A stretch of DNA of 36,376 nucleotides from Chlamydiota bacterium (GTDB lineage: Bacteria; Chlamydiota; Chlamydiia; Chlamydiales; Rhabdochlamydiaceae): positions 9,338 to 45,713 of the forward strand of contig JABDFI010000012.1 of the NCBI GenBank assembly GCA_013286595.1, read 5' to 3'. The notes beneath the pieces are model-generated. The model did not search any database. It was not told where the DNA came from and saw only the letters and a program-made list of their open reading frames with translations. Within the stretch, counting starts at the first letter, position 1, and every line of letters starts with the position of its first letter. The translations under genes were made by a program, and so were the position numbers. Shown piece by piece: positions 1 through 8,775 of this stretch.

Positions 1-110
1 GTAGTAAAATGAATCAGAAAGGAAAGGGCTATGACAAAAGGTAAGAGCGCATACACTAGTCGGATCTTTTTGACCTGTGAAAAGCCAATTCTCCCCAATG
101 TGATCATTGC
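1..110 (-). pseudogene. Fragment of a second MFS transporter copy (cut by window edge)
   Basis: These 110 bases match 2995-3104, an internal part of the intact MFS transporter gene, with a single mismatch at position 108. The match stops abruptly at 111, where AT-rich sequence leads into the end of the next gene. The part seen would encode a middle stretch of the transporter; its C-terminal half would lie left of the window and its N-terminal half is absent. Near-identity means a recent duplication or gene conversion. An assembly artefact is possible. Confidence 0.8.
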
Positions 111-214
111 ATCTTCCAGCGCTCATTTATTAATTTCAGACATGTTTATTACATCATTTATTAATCATAACTTTGTTTTAACATAATTATTTATTAAAAA
201 ATTTTTATATTTTT

Positions 215-1390
215 TTAGAGTTGAGCATCCTTTTCATAGACCTTTTGCGCTACAGAACTAATAGCCATTTTAGTTCTTGAGACTTCTGGTACTAATTGAG
301 TAAAATCGGAGTCATCTCTAGAGCACTCTAAGCTTACTTCAAGCATTTGTTGAGATTGTATACGATTTACAGCTCTACCCCTTATTGCGGGCTGAATACA
401 AGCGAGTTGACCTTTTGTACTTATTTTGATTTGTTCTTCAGAAATATTGATCGTAACATTAATAGTTCCATCATGCTTTGAATCCATCAGCCTAACTCTA
501 ATGTAGTCCTTTTTACCAACCTCAGCCTCTCTCAGTGTTTTAGCTCTAATCTGGCTTATGGCGGTATTCAATACACCTTGATGGGCATTGCGTAAAACAA
601 ACACAATCTGATCATCAGATAATCCTGCCGTGCATAAAAGACGAAATAAGTCTTGTGCAGACGCAATTAGATAGGTTTTTCCATTCAGATTTAAAGTAAT
701 TGAAGCAAATCCTGGTAAATCCTTATTAATGGACTCTAATTCTTCTCTAATTCGTCGATCAAGGTTAAGCTCCAGCTCATTCAACTGATTATGGATCTCC
801 TTCGACAACTCCGACAACTCGCTTTTCAATTTTGCGAGCTCTTTGCAGTATTCATTATCTTGAGGCATTTCTAGCGCATCAAATGCTTTAGTAAAGTTAT
901 CGATATCCATTTTCAATTGAGCTCGTAATCTAATAGCGTTTTCTTGAGTCAATTCTTCCCCTTCTTCCGCATGCGATTGAAGTGCGTTCATTAATTCCTG
1001 ACTCGAGTTCTCAACTGAATCCAATAATTCTGAGAATTTTTTTGTAAGTTCATCTGTATGTCGATTAATTAATACTTTTTCAATTAGCCATGCAATGCCC
1101 AGAATAAGAGGGCATAGCAGCGTGATTACTTTAACCCATGAAGTTTTTTTCAGAGCAATAGTATGAAATGCTTCTCTAGCTTTTTTAGTAGTTGTAGAGT
1201 ACGGAGCATGCAAATCACGAACCATTTCCCATGATTTTTTTAACCGATCATCACCGCGCACATCGCAAAAAAAATGAGCTGCTGATGAAGCACCTAAGCC
1301 ATCCTCTCTATCAAGAAGGACATCTTCTGGGATAGAAAAGGTGTCTAGCTCTACCCTTTCTAGGGATGTTCTCGGTTGAATGCCTGGCAT
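215..1390 (-). CDS. Membrane-anchored coiled-coil protein, paralogue of the broken gene at 1775-2600
   Basis: I do not recognise a named family for this 391-residue protein. The start is supported by an AGGAG ribosome binding site seven bases upstream of the ATG. About 80 hydrophilic residues come first, then one hydrophobic segment of about 22 residues (around 88-110, core VITLLCPLILGIAWLIEKVL), then a region rich in Glu, Lys and Leu (about 115-235) that should form coiled coils, then a mixed domain without known motifs. There is no cleavable signal peptide. The membrane segment is single, not the bilobed pair typical of chlamydial inclusion-membrane (Inc) proteins, so an Inc role is only a guess. 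It is homologous to the next gene through the ALKKT motif, membrane segment and RHTDEL motif. It sits between remnants of the MFS/SMP-30 operon, which suggests arrival by recombination. Confidence 0.7.
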   Translation of the reverse strand: MPGIQPRTSLERVELDTFSIPEDVLLDREDGLGASSAAHFFCDVRGDDRLKKSWEMVRDLHAPYSTTTKKAREAFHTIALKKTSWVKVITLLCPLILGIAWLIEKVLINRHTDELTKKFSELLDSVENSSQELMNALQSHAEEGEELTQENAIRLRAQLKMDIDNFTKAFDALEMPQDNEYCKELAKLKSELSELSKEIHNQLNELELNLDRRIREELESINKDLPGFASITLNLNGKTYLIASAQDLFRLLCTAGLSDDQIVFVLRNAHQGVLNTAISQIRAKTLREAEVGKKDYIRVRLMDSKHDGTINVTINISEEQIKISTKGQLACIQPAIRGRAVNRIQSQQMLEVSLECSRDDSDFTQLVPEVSRTKMAISSVAQKVYEKDAQL

Positions 1391-1545
1391 TTTATGATCT
1401 CCTCTTATTAATTATAACTTTATTATATCATAATTGTTTATTAAAAAAATATATTTTTTATATTTATTTTTGATATAACAACAAACTAATCAACTGCTTA
1501 TAATATATGAATTAATTCGAATATTTCTATAAATCGCTAATAATG

Positions 1546-1804
1546 AGCTTAATTGGAAGAGTAGGGATAGCCCTAACCCCCTGCAAGGCTCCTATGCCGA
1601 AGGAAGCAATGCCGTATCCCAAAAGATAAAAGGAGAGAATTCCCCCCCCTGCAATACTTGTGGCTTTTAGATCATGCTGAGCTAAGCTGATTATTAAGGG
1701 CAACAGAGCCGAACATCCTAGACTATGTTGCAATGCGACATAGACAGGCCCTTCAGTGAATCCAAAGCCATCCGCTAAATGAACCGATTTTGGCTATAGT
1801 CCCC
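1546..1804 (-). pseudogene. Fused remnant of MFS transporter 3' end and SMP-30 5' part
   Basis: Bases 1546-1721 are a diverged copy of 2780-2956 (end of the MFS gene). Bases 1722 to about 1804 are a diverged copy of about 4688-4770 (front part of the SMP-30 gene). The junction falls in a shared CCTA, so about 1.7 kb between the two points has been lost in this copy. A short reading frame (1527-1733) still spells recognisable transporter sequence such as SLAQHDLK and FYLLGYGIASFGIGALQGV, but it lacks the rest of the protein. The copy is visibly more diverged than the fragment at 1-110, so the two duplications differ in age or conversion history. Confidence 0.85.
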
Positions 1805-2600
1805 AGATGCAACTTTCATATAAGCTTCAGATAACTGTGAGCAAATCTCATGCAGACTTGATCCTGCGTTCACAAAAGGAACTAATAATTTTTCTATTGG
1901 ATCACTTCCCGGGGTAAACCTGTAAGACTCTCCTTTAATGGTGACTGTAACTTCAACATTTTTACTGAAACCAATTTCTACTAGGTGCCCTTTAATTTGG
2001 CCGGCATAATCACCTGAAGTATAAATCAAACTATCAATATTTACTGATAATTTCAACAGCTCACCTTGCAATTTTTTGAGCTCGAGAAAGTATTCATTAT
2101 TTTTAGGCATTTCGTTTTTTAACTTTTCAAATGCTTTAAGGAACTTATCTATATTGATTTGAGTTAATAATACTAGGGATAAATTTTTCTTTCCCTCCTC
2201 TGTCTTAAGAGCTTCTCTTAATTTGGTGCTCGATAGCGCAACTGTATTCAATAATTTTGAGAATTTGTCTCTAAGTTCATCTGTATGACGATGAATTGAT
2301 CTATCCTTTATCATCGATGTAATGATCAGAATAGGGAAAAATATCCCCATGAAGAATTTTACCCATATGGGCACATAAGTTTTTTTCAAAGCAATTGCAT
2401 GAAATACTTCTGTCGCTTTTTGAGAATTAATAGATGAATAATTTAAACTACAAACATTATCTAACTGAATAGAAACTTCTTCATCAAAACGAATTTTAGA
2501 TTGAGCTAATAAAGGATTTGATGTTGGCCTTTTTTCAGAAAGGGATTTTTTAACAGTATCATTACTGACGCTTGCAATTGATTGACCACTAATCAGGCAT
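1775..2600 (-). pseudogene. Broken paralogue of the membrane/coiled-coil gene at 215-1390
   Basis: The open part (1775 to about 2602) encodes the same architecture as its neighbour: a FHAIALKKT motif, one hydrophobic segment (VKFFMGIFFPILIITSMI), RHTDEL, then a coiled-coil-prone stretch. Both ends look damaged. The only ATG with a good ribosome binding site (GGAGAT, ATG at 2600) reads Met-Pro-Asp-stop, and the long frame is one base out of register; deleting one base after that ATG would join them. At the 3' end the frame runs into the SMP-30 remnant, so the last residues are encoded by foreign sequence and the protein lacks the C-terminal third of its paralogue. Initiation at the TTG at 2389 would drop the N-terminal domain. 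Confidence 0.7.
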
Positions 2601-2717
2601 ATTTATTATCTCCTTATTAATTATAACTTTATTGTATCATAATTAATTATTAAAATTAAAACTTTTATTCTCTTAATATAAAACAGTCAAATCGATCATT
2701 TATAATCGCAAATACAA

Positions 2718-3836
2718 TTAATCCAAATATTTTCTATAAAACACTAATAATGAGATCGTTCCGAGGATAAGCGCTAATAGGGAGCTTAATTGGAAGAGCA
2801 AAGACAACCCTAAAACCCCCTGCAAGGCTCCTATGCCAAAGGAGGCAATGCCGTATCCCAGGAGATAAAAGGCAAGAATTCCCCCTGCAATACTAGGGGC
2901 TTTTAGATCATGCTGAGCTAGGCTGATTGTTAAGGGCAATAGAGCCGAACATCCTATACCAGCCAGGGCAAATTTAAAGACAGAGCCCCAAGGCGTAGTA
3001 AAATGAATCAGAAAGGAAAGGGCTATGACAAAAGGTAAGAGCGCATACACTAGTCGGATCTTTTTGACCTGTGAAAAGCCAATTCTCCCCAATGTGATCA
3101 TCGCCCAAAAAAGGGCTAATGCCAAGGATGCCATCATGGCTGGGGCTTTTGCAACCGTGCTCATGTACGTTTCTACCCAGTTGCCGTTGATGGTCTCTAT
3201 CGTACCGTATAAAAGAGCACAGAGGGCAAATAGCCAAAATCCTCGGGGAATGGTTTGCCTCTTAGAAGAAGAGGTCTCATGTAAAGACAACTTGAGGCTA
3301 CACAAACCCAGCACCACAAAAGATAAGGCCATCAGAAGCGGCAATCCCCACCAGAAACCTAACTTAACAAACACAATGATGAATACCGGTGCTAACGTCG
3401 TCCCCAGCCCCAATAGGGCATTAAGAAGGAGAATGGCGGTGTCTTTCTTGTTAGGGAAAAATAGAGAGGCGTAAGTATTCAAGGAAGGGACAGTCAATCC
3501 AAAACCTATCCCTAGACATGAGGTGGCCATGAGTAAAAGAGGGTAGGCCAGAAGATGATGGATAAATAGAGCGCTTGTAGCTAAAAGAACCATGGCCAAG
3601 AGATTGGCTAATAAGCCAAAAAGATAGAGAGAGCGAAGATGACGACAGGCAGAACTAAATAGCGAAGCCCCGATCGATAAGAGCGCTTGAGGCACAAATA
3701 ACGCTCCGTAAGCAGCGGGTGACAAATCAAATGCTTGAGGATCTGTCAATACAACACTTGCTGCGGGAAAAGCTACAAGCGCTATTCCCTGTAAGAGCCC
3801 TGCACTATAAATCGAAATCACTTCTTGTTTTTTCAT
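2718..3836 (-). CDS. Major facilitator superfamily transporter, probable sugar or sugar-acid carrier
   Basis: The 372-residue protein is almost entirely hydrophobic, with about 12 predicted membrane spans and a short hydrophilic stretch near residue 185-197 between two halves, as in MFS carriers. The substrate cannot be read from sequence. The motif YGTIETINGNWVETYM in the second half resembles sugar-type MFS members, but this is weak. Its ATG overlaps the stop codon of the SMP-30 gene (ATGA at 3833-3836), so the two are almost certainly translationally coupled. Uptake or export of the lactone or acid handled by the secreted SMP-30 enzyme is a reasonable inference. Broken copies of this gene lie at 1-110 and 1546-1721. 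Confidence 0.85.
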   Translation of the reverse strand: MKKQEVISIYSAGLLQGIALVAFPAASVVLTDPQAFDLSPAAYGALFVPQALLSIGASLFSSACRHLRSLYLFGLLANLLAMVLLATSALFIHHLLAYPLLLMATSCLGIGFGLTVPSLNTYASLFFPNKKDTAILLLNALLGLGTTLAPVFIIVFVKLGFWWGLPLLMALSFVVLGLCSLKLSLHETSSSKRQTIPRGFWLFALCALLYGTIETINGNWVETYMSTVAKAPAMMASLALALFWAMITLGRIGFSQVKKIRLVYALLPFVIALSFLIHFTTPWGSVFKFALAGIGCSALLPLTISLAQHDLKAPSIAGGILAFYLLGYGIASFGIGALQGVLGLSLLFQLSSLLALILGTISLLVFYRKYLD

Positions 3837-4909
3837 TTGTAGGGCGCTTGTTTAATGACGGGAACGGGCTTGGCTCCTTGGGTATTAAGCTTAATGGCCC
3901 ATAGTGAATCGGAAGAGCAAATGAAGAGAATGTTATTATCCGCTCCTCCAAAGGTCAGATTGGCTGTTTCTTTGGGCATCTTGATCTTGCCGATTAGTTT
4001 GCCTTGGGGATTGAAGACTTGCACGCCATCGAGTGCTCCTACATAGATATTCCCGGAGACATCGAGGCGCATCCCATCGGGAAATCCCGGAGAGATCGTT
4101 GCGAAAAGGCGTTGCTGACTTAATGTTGCACCTTGCACATCGAAGGCATAAATCGCATGAGGATTTTCTTCATAGTATGTGCGAGGAGCTTGAATAGCTG
4201 CGCTATCAATGACGTAGAGAATCGATTCATCAGGAGAAAAGGCGATCCCGTTGGGCATTTTAAGACTGCTGATCACTACCTTTAAATCTTGGGTCACGGG
4301 ATCATAGCGATAGACATGATTGGGCAAATAACATTCTTGGGGAAACTGAAGACAACCGTAACTCGGATCGGTGAACCATACTGTGCCATCCGATTTCACC
4401 ACGAGATCATTCGGTGAATTTAAAGGCTTTCCATTGTAAAAACCCACGAGCGTCCTTACCGTACCATCGAGTTCCGTGATGGAGACTCTTCTACCCGTTG
4501 TCTCTGCTGTGAGCAAACGCCCTTTCTCATCCGCAGTCTGACCATCAGCAATACTGGAAGGATGGCGAAATACGACCGGTTTGCTCCACGATAAGGGAGT
4601 AATTTGCTGATAAGGCTGGATCCCATGCCAACGCATGATCAAAATGTTATCGTTGATCTGATCGGTGAATAAGAGATAGCCTAGTTGACTATGTTGTAAT
4701 GCGACATAGACAGGCCCTTCCGTGAATCCAAAACCATCAGCTAAATGAACCAATTTCGGCTGTGTTCCCAAAATGGTTGCAAATTCAGGAGCATAGACTT
4801 CTAACGGCAACTGGGGGGATTCTGAAAGGGGATACGGAGGATTATTGGTGATTCCATATCCCTTGCACAGCATGACAAGCAAACAAAGAGCTAAAGACCG
4901 CATACTCAT
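3833..4909 (-). CDS. Secreted SMP-30/gluconolactonase-like beta-propeller protein
   Basis: The 358-residue protein starts with a probable signal peptide (MRSLALCLLVMLCKGYG), so it should act in the periplasm or outside the cell. The rest fits the SMP-30/gluconolactonase/LRE-like fold, a six-bladed propeller that binds a divalent metal and hydrolyses sugar lactones. Family landmarks seen are FTEGPVYV with the metal-binding Glu, NSPNDLVVKSDGTVWFTDPSYG-like sequence with the metal-site Asn, PNGIAFSPDES, and MRLDVSGNIYVGA with the catalytic Asp. Length is normal for exported members. The stop overlaps the start of the MFS gene, making a two-gene operon. The exact substrate is unknown. A second in-frame ATG two codons downstream could be the true start. 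Confidence 0.85.
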   Translation of the reverse strand: MSMRSLALCLLVMLCKGYGITNNPPYPLSESPQLPLEVYAPEFATILGTQPKLVHLADGFGFTEGPVYVALQHSQLGYLLFTDQINDNILIMRWHGIQPYQQITPLSWSKPVVFRHPSSIADGQTADEKGRLLTAETTGRRVSITELDGTVRTLVGFYNGKPLNSPNDLVVKSDGTVWFTDPSYGCLQFPQECYLPNHVYRYDPVTQDLKVVISSLKMPNGIAFSPDESILYVIDSAAIQAPRTYYEENPHAIYAFDVQGATLSQQRLFATISPGFPDGMRLDVSGNIYVGALDGVQVFNPQGKLIGKIKMPKETANLTFGGADNNILFICSSDSLWAIKLNTQGAKPVPVIKQAPYK

Positions 4910-5088
4910 CCGGGTTTATCCCAGATATAGAGCATCATTTCTCTTAGCGCAAAAGAAAAAGAGCACTTTCTACGAGTATATCTTTTTAGAGCGTCTAATA
5001 ATAAATAATTATTTAATAAATTAAAACTAATTAAACAATAAGCACTATACCTCTAAAAAGAAGATACCAGCTGAAATCGCGCCAAAAA

Positions 5089-6392
5089 GTGGCACGATTA
5101 AGTGAGGGCGAATCTGTGGCAAAACAACATGTACCTAGGGGTACTTTACTGGAAGTGATTGGTCGATTTCCTCATGGAGCGTCCCTAGAGGAGATCATCC
5201 TCGCTTTAGATCAAGTTCCAAAGCGTACGTTGCAACGATGGCTGGCAGCCTTAGTAAAAAACGAGCAACTCAGAGCCATAGGGCGGGCCAGAGCTAGAAA
5301 ATACAAGCTTATACATTTTGAACCAGAAGGTGATCGATCTATCATGGAATTCTAGTCGACTCGAAGGCAATACTTATTCGCTATTAGAAACTGAGCGTTT
5401 ACTGGAATGGGGAAATGCCGCTAAAGGGAAAGATCTCAAAGAAACTCAAATGATCCTCAATCACAAAGGGGCCATTGAGTTTTTAATCAATTCGGCAGAG
5501 GAGATTGGTGTAAATCGCTTCACAATTTTGAACTTGCATACATTTCTATCTGACAATCTCATATCCGACCCTGCAGCTTCCGGTAGGCTAAGAACTTTTG
5601 CTGTTGGAATTTCTCATTCTGTTTATGTTCCCATTGCAATCCCACAAGTGATTCATGAATGCTTTGATTCATTAATAACCCAACTTGCCCCCTATCCTCC
5701 TTTATCCGCGAGCTGCGACAGGCAATCTGCTGCGCTTCGTTCGTCGCCAAGGTGAACTACCTTGGCTTCCTCACGAATCTTGCATCTTACCTGTCTCGCT
5801 TACGCGTCTAAGGGAGGATAGGGGGCAAGTTGGGTTAATAGCCAAAGCTAATAGCATTAAGGATCCATTTGAGCAGGCTTTTTTCCTAATGGTCCACATT
5901 CCTTATCTACAGGTTTTTGATGATGTCAATAAAAGGACATCGCGTCTAGCTGCCAATATTCCATTCATTCAAAAGAATCTCTGTCCACTATCTTTTATTG
6001 ATGTGCCAGAGCAACTATACATCAATGGCCTTTTAGGCATTTATGAGCTCAATCAAGTGGAACTATTGCGCGATGTATTCGTCTGGGCCTATGAGCGATC
6101 CTGCATTTTATATTCTGCAATCAAAAGCTCCTTAGGAGAACCCGATCCTTTTCGCATGCAATACCGCGATGCCATCAAACAGACCGTTGGAAAAATTGTC
6201 CGTCATGGCATGGACAAGGCTGAGGCGATTCATACAATTCGAAAGCACGCCATTGACCTTATTCCACTACAAGATCAGTCCCGTTTTATCGAAACTGTAG
6301 AAAGAGAACTCTTAAGTTTGCATGAAGGCAATATAGCACGCTATCAACTGCGACCTACCGACTATGAACATTGGAAAAAATCATGGAGATAA
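5089..6392 (+). pseudogene. Fic-family protein gene, broken by a frameshift and by a 158-bp insertion
   Basis: Three pieces can be read. Bases 5089-5355 encode a winged-helix-like domain (GASLEEIILALDQVPKRTLQ, then GRARARKYKL). From about 5318, in another frame, a Fic-type N-terminal region follows (SWNSSRLEGNTYSLLETERL). After the insertion, 5841-6392 encodes the Fic core and C-terminus. The core motif reads YLQVFDDVNKRTSR, so the usual catalytic His of HxFx(D/E)GN is Gln, as in some Fic relatives; AMPylation activity was doubtful even before disruption. Removing 5678-5835 plus one 5-bp duplication joins DSLI to AKANSIKDPFEQ in frame. The frame break near 5318-5355 is independent and may include loss of the linker between the domains. 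Active Fic enzymes transfer nucleotide or phosphate groups to target proteins. Confidence 0.85.
5678..5835. mobile_element. 158-bp foldback element (MITE-like), copy 1
   Basis: The element begins ACCCAACTTGCCCCC and ends with the inverted form of the same sequence; the terminal inverted repeats match for 23 bp and continue imperfectly inward, with a second small hairpin (CCAAGG/CCTTGG) at the centre. It is flanked by direct TAATA repeats at 5673-5677 and 5836-5840, consistent with a 5-bp target duplication. It carries no transposase, so it must depend on one elsewhere. It lies inside the Fic gene, and its removal with one TAATA restores that frame. It differs from copy 2 at about one base. 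Confidence 0.9.
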
Positions 6393-6685
6393 AATCGTTA
6401 GAGGCAATTTAAGTAAACCGAGTATACACTTCCACCTCATCACACAATTTGTCATAGATTTTTCTTTCTTATTTACTATTTGTATCTGCCATAAGCGGAT
6501 AGTTCATTTTGAAGGTTAAAAATGGGCTTGCTTTTTTTGGGACATTGGCTCATGTTAAAAATTTAATGTAATTTTGCGAATTTTACGATTTGCTGAAGAG
6601 GCAATTGCAAACTTGTACTTAGTGCATAAAAAACAACCAACAAACTTGCATAGTTTGGTGAGTTCACTCTAAGAAAGGGAGAAAT

Positions 6686-7336
6686 ATGATCTTACGGATA
6701 CTTACATTGATGTTAATGCTCAGCGGCAGCATAACAGCTCCTTTATTCGCCGGTACAGCCCGAGGAAATCATCTTTTTCAAGAGGGCGGGGGTGCTGTCG
6801 GCATTCCAGGAATTGCAGGGCCTCCTGGCGCTCCAGGGGTTGCCGGTGCAGCCGGAGCCGCGGGTGTTCAGGGGATTCCAGGTATTCCTGGTGCGCCTGG
6901 CATCTTGGACTATTCTGACTTCTATGCGTTACAGGGCGTTGACAATTCGCCTGTGGCTGCTGATTTTGCAGTGCAGTTTCCTAGAAATGGATCTACCACC
7001 GGGACCATCAATCGTACAGGGTTTTCTACATTCCTCCTGCCGACCATCGGCACCTATTTGGTCCAATTTCAAGTGGATGTGCGTGAAGCAGCACAACTCC
7101 AATTAAGACTTAATAATGTACCCCTCCCTGATACAGTAGTGGGACGAGCAACCGGACAAACTCAAATCATAGGATTATCTCTTGTGACCACGACAACCTC
7201 AGCAAGTGTGCTAGAAGTGATCAATCCTTCATCGAACGTGACGCTAGACGTATCCTCTGGCACTAATCCTGCATTCGGAGACCAAAGCGGTAACAATCCT
7301 GTTTCGGCCCATCTTGTGATTGTACGAATTCAATAA
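6686..7336 (+). CDS. Secreted collagen-like protein with C1q/BclA-like head, copy 1 of 3
   Basis: The 216-residue protein has a signal peptide (MILRILTLMLMLSGSITAPLFA), a short N-terminal segment, then about twelve Gly-X-Y triplets (around residues 38-74, e.g. GIPGIAGPPGAPGVAGAAG) followed by LDYSDFYAL. The C-terminal 130 residues form a beta-rich domain with GTYLVQFQVDV and end in SAHLVIVRIQ. This plan matches collagen-stalk proteins with a trimeric C1q/TNF-like head, such as exosporium BclA, in which the head drives trimerisation; that role is inferred. A GGGAG ribosome binding site precedes the ATG. It is the first gene of a probable four-gene operon with two paralogues and a porin. Surface display and host contact are plausible but not shown. 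Confidence 0.85.
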   Translation: MILRILTLMLMLSGSITAPLFAGTARGNHLFQEGGGAVGIPGIAGPPGAPGVAGAAGAAGVQGIPGIPGAPGILDYSDFYALQGVDNSPVAADFAVQFPRNGSTTGTINRTGFSTFLLPTIGTYLVQFQVDVREAAQLQLRLNNVPLPDTVVGRATGQTQIIGLSLVTTTTSASVLEVINPSSNVTLDVSSGTNPAFGDQSGNNPVSAHLVIVRIQ

Positions 7337-7363
7337 CTAAAGAGTTAAAGAAAAAGGACAACT

Positions 7364-8014
7364 ATGATTTTACACATGCTTATATTACTGTTAGTTCTTG
7401 GTAGCAGCTTCACACCTTTACTATTCGCTAGTACAGAACGAGGCGATCATTTGATTACAGAGGCAGGAGGAGCTCAAGGTATTGCGGGAGTTGCAGGTCC
7501 AGCGGGTGCTCCAGGTCTTGCCGGTGCCGCCGGTGCTGCAGGTATCCAGGGCATCCCAGGAATTCCAGGGGCTCCCGGTATTTTGGACTTTTCTGATTTC
7601 TATTCTTTGCAAGGGGGTGCATTTACCGATAATTCTCCTCCAGTTGCAGCAGGTGGTGCAGTGGTTTTTGCAAGGGATGGGTCAACCAATGGAACCATCA
7701 CTCGCGTAGGCTCCTCCCCCTCTTCATTTAATTTGCCAATCATCGGCACTTATTTAGTTTTATTCCAAGTCGATGTGACTGCGGCAGCACAGCTTGGGCT
7801 AAGACTCAATGGAGCACCTATCCTGGACTCCGTAGTCGGTCGCGCAACAGGGAGTAGCCAAATCACAGGACTTTCTCTTGTCACTACGACCACTGTAAAT
7901 AGCGTTCTCGAGGTGATAAATCCTTCGGGGAATGCTACTACCATAGCGGTTCCTCCAAATGATGGGGGTACACATCCCATTACGGCACACCTTGTCATTA
8001 TACGAGTTCAATAA
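7364..8014 (+). CDS. Secreted collagen-like protein with C1q/BclA-like head, copy 2 of 3
   Basis: The 216-residue protein has the same plan as its neighbours: signal peptide (MILHMLILLLVLGSSFTPLLFA), STERGDHL, about twelve Gly-X-Y triplets rich in Ala and Pro, LDFSDFY, then a beta-rich head with GTYLVLFQVDV and the ending AHLVIIRVQ. The collagen part is the best conserved between copies, while loops in the head vary in length and sequence, the pattern expected of surface-exposed proteins. It starts 27 bases after copy 1 with an AAGGA ribosome binding site. Similar lengths in all three copies would allow mixed trimers, which is an inference. Confidence 0.85.
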   Translation: MILHMLILLLVLGSSFTPLLFASTERGDHLITEAGGAQGIAGVAGPAGAPGLAGAAGAAGIQGIPGIPGAPGILDFSDFYSLQGGAFTDNSPPVAAGGAVVFARDGSTNGTITRVGSSPSSFNLPIIGTYLVLFQVDVTAAAQLGLRLNGAPILDSVVGRATGSSQITGLSLVTTTTVNSVLEVINPSGNATTIAVPPNDGGTHPITAHLVIIRVQ

Positions 8015-8045
8015 AATAGAATGTGTAGAGAGAAAAAGGATAAAT

Positions 8046-8702
8046 ATGGATTTTCGTAAGGTTATATTACCTCTAGTGTTATGCAGTAGTTTAACATCTG
8101 CATTATTCTCTAGTACAGAGCGAGGAGATCGCCTGCTTGCAGAGGCAGGAGGCGCTCAAGGTATTGCGGGAGTTGCAGGTCCAGGTGGTGCTCCCGGTCT
8201 TGCCGGCGCTGCAGGTGCTGCAGGTATTCAGGGTATTCCAGGAATTCCAGGTGCTCCTGGACTCTTGGATTTTTCCGATTTCTATGCATTAATGCCCGGT
8301 GACAATTCAGCAACTATTGCAACCGGAGCGCCCATACTGTTTCCTCAAGATGGACCTACTAATGCTGCAATCATTCGCCAAGGTGGAAATAGCCAATCGG
8401 TGTTCATATTACCTGCCATTGGCACTTATCTCGTGCAATTTCAGGCAAGTATTGCCGAGGGCGGGCCAGGTTCAGCACAACTTCAGCTAGAAATTAATGG
8501 AGTAGCTGACCCCAATACGGTAGTGGGACGAGCAAGAGGCACAGATCAGGTTGTAGGAAAATCTCTTGTGACTACATCGGTTCCAAATACTACTCTTAGT
8601 GTCATCAATCCTGGGAATAATACTACTGCACTCACCTTAACTCCTGTTGCTGGCGGTACAGATTCTGTTTCAGCGCACCTCCTCATCATACGATTGCAAT
8701 AA
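8046..8702 (+). CDS. Secreted collagen-like protein with C1q/BclA-like head, copy 3 of 3
   Basis: I chose the ATG at 8046 because AAGGA lies just upstream and a signal peptide follows at once (MDFRKVILPLVLCSSLTSALF); an open frame extends upstream into copy 2 but would bury the signal. The 218-residue product contains SSTERGDRL, about twelve Gly-X-Y triplets, LDFSDFYAL and a beta-rich C-terminal head ending SAHLLIIRLQ. It shares STERGD and EAGGAQGIAGVAGP with copy 2, so these two are probably the youngest duplicates. The head is the most diverged, with insertions such as AEGGPGSAQLQL. It is followed after 73 bases by the porin gene. Confidence 0.85.
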   Translation: MDFRKVILPLVLCSSLTSALFSSTERGDRLLAEAGGAQGIAGVAGPGGAPGLAGAAGAAGIQGIPGIPGAPGLLDFSDFYALMPGDNSATIATGAPILFPQDGPTNAAIIRQGGNSQSVFILPAIGTYLVQFQASIAEGGPGSAQLQLEINGVADPNTVVGRARGTDQVVGKSLVTTSVPNTTLSVINPGNNTTALTLTPVAGGTDSVSAHLLIIRLQ

Positions 8703-8775
8703 GACAGGAATGATGATGAGTGAAAATAATCAATTGTTATACACCAAAAAAAACACCTAATGTAGGGAACCAAGT

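Noticed and set aside
215-1390. Calling the 391-residue protein an inclusion-membrane (Inc) protein
   Set aside because: It has a single hydrophobic segment rather than the bilobed 40-60 residue domain that defines Inc proteins. It stays a membrane/coiled-coil protein of unknown role.
5685-5835. A peptide gene inside the 158-bp element (MPPILLYPRAATGN...)
   Set aside because: The same frame occurs in both copies but only because the copies are almost identical. There is no ribosome binding site, and the frame simply reads from the element into the host gene.
7421-8313. Minus-strand frames opposite the collagen-like genes
   Set aside because: Gly-Pro-Ala-rich coding DNA is GC-rich and gives open antisense frames; the plus-strand frames have signal peptides, ribosome binding sites and family features.
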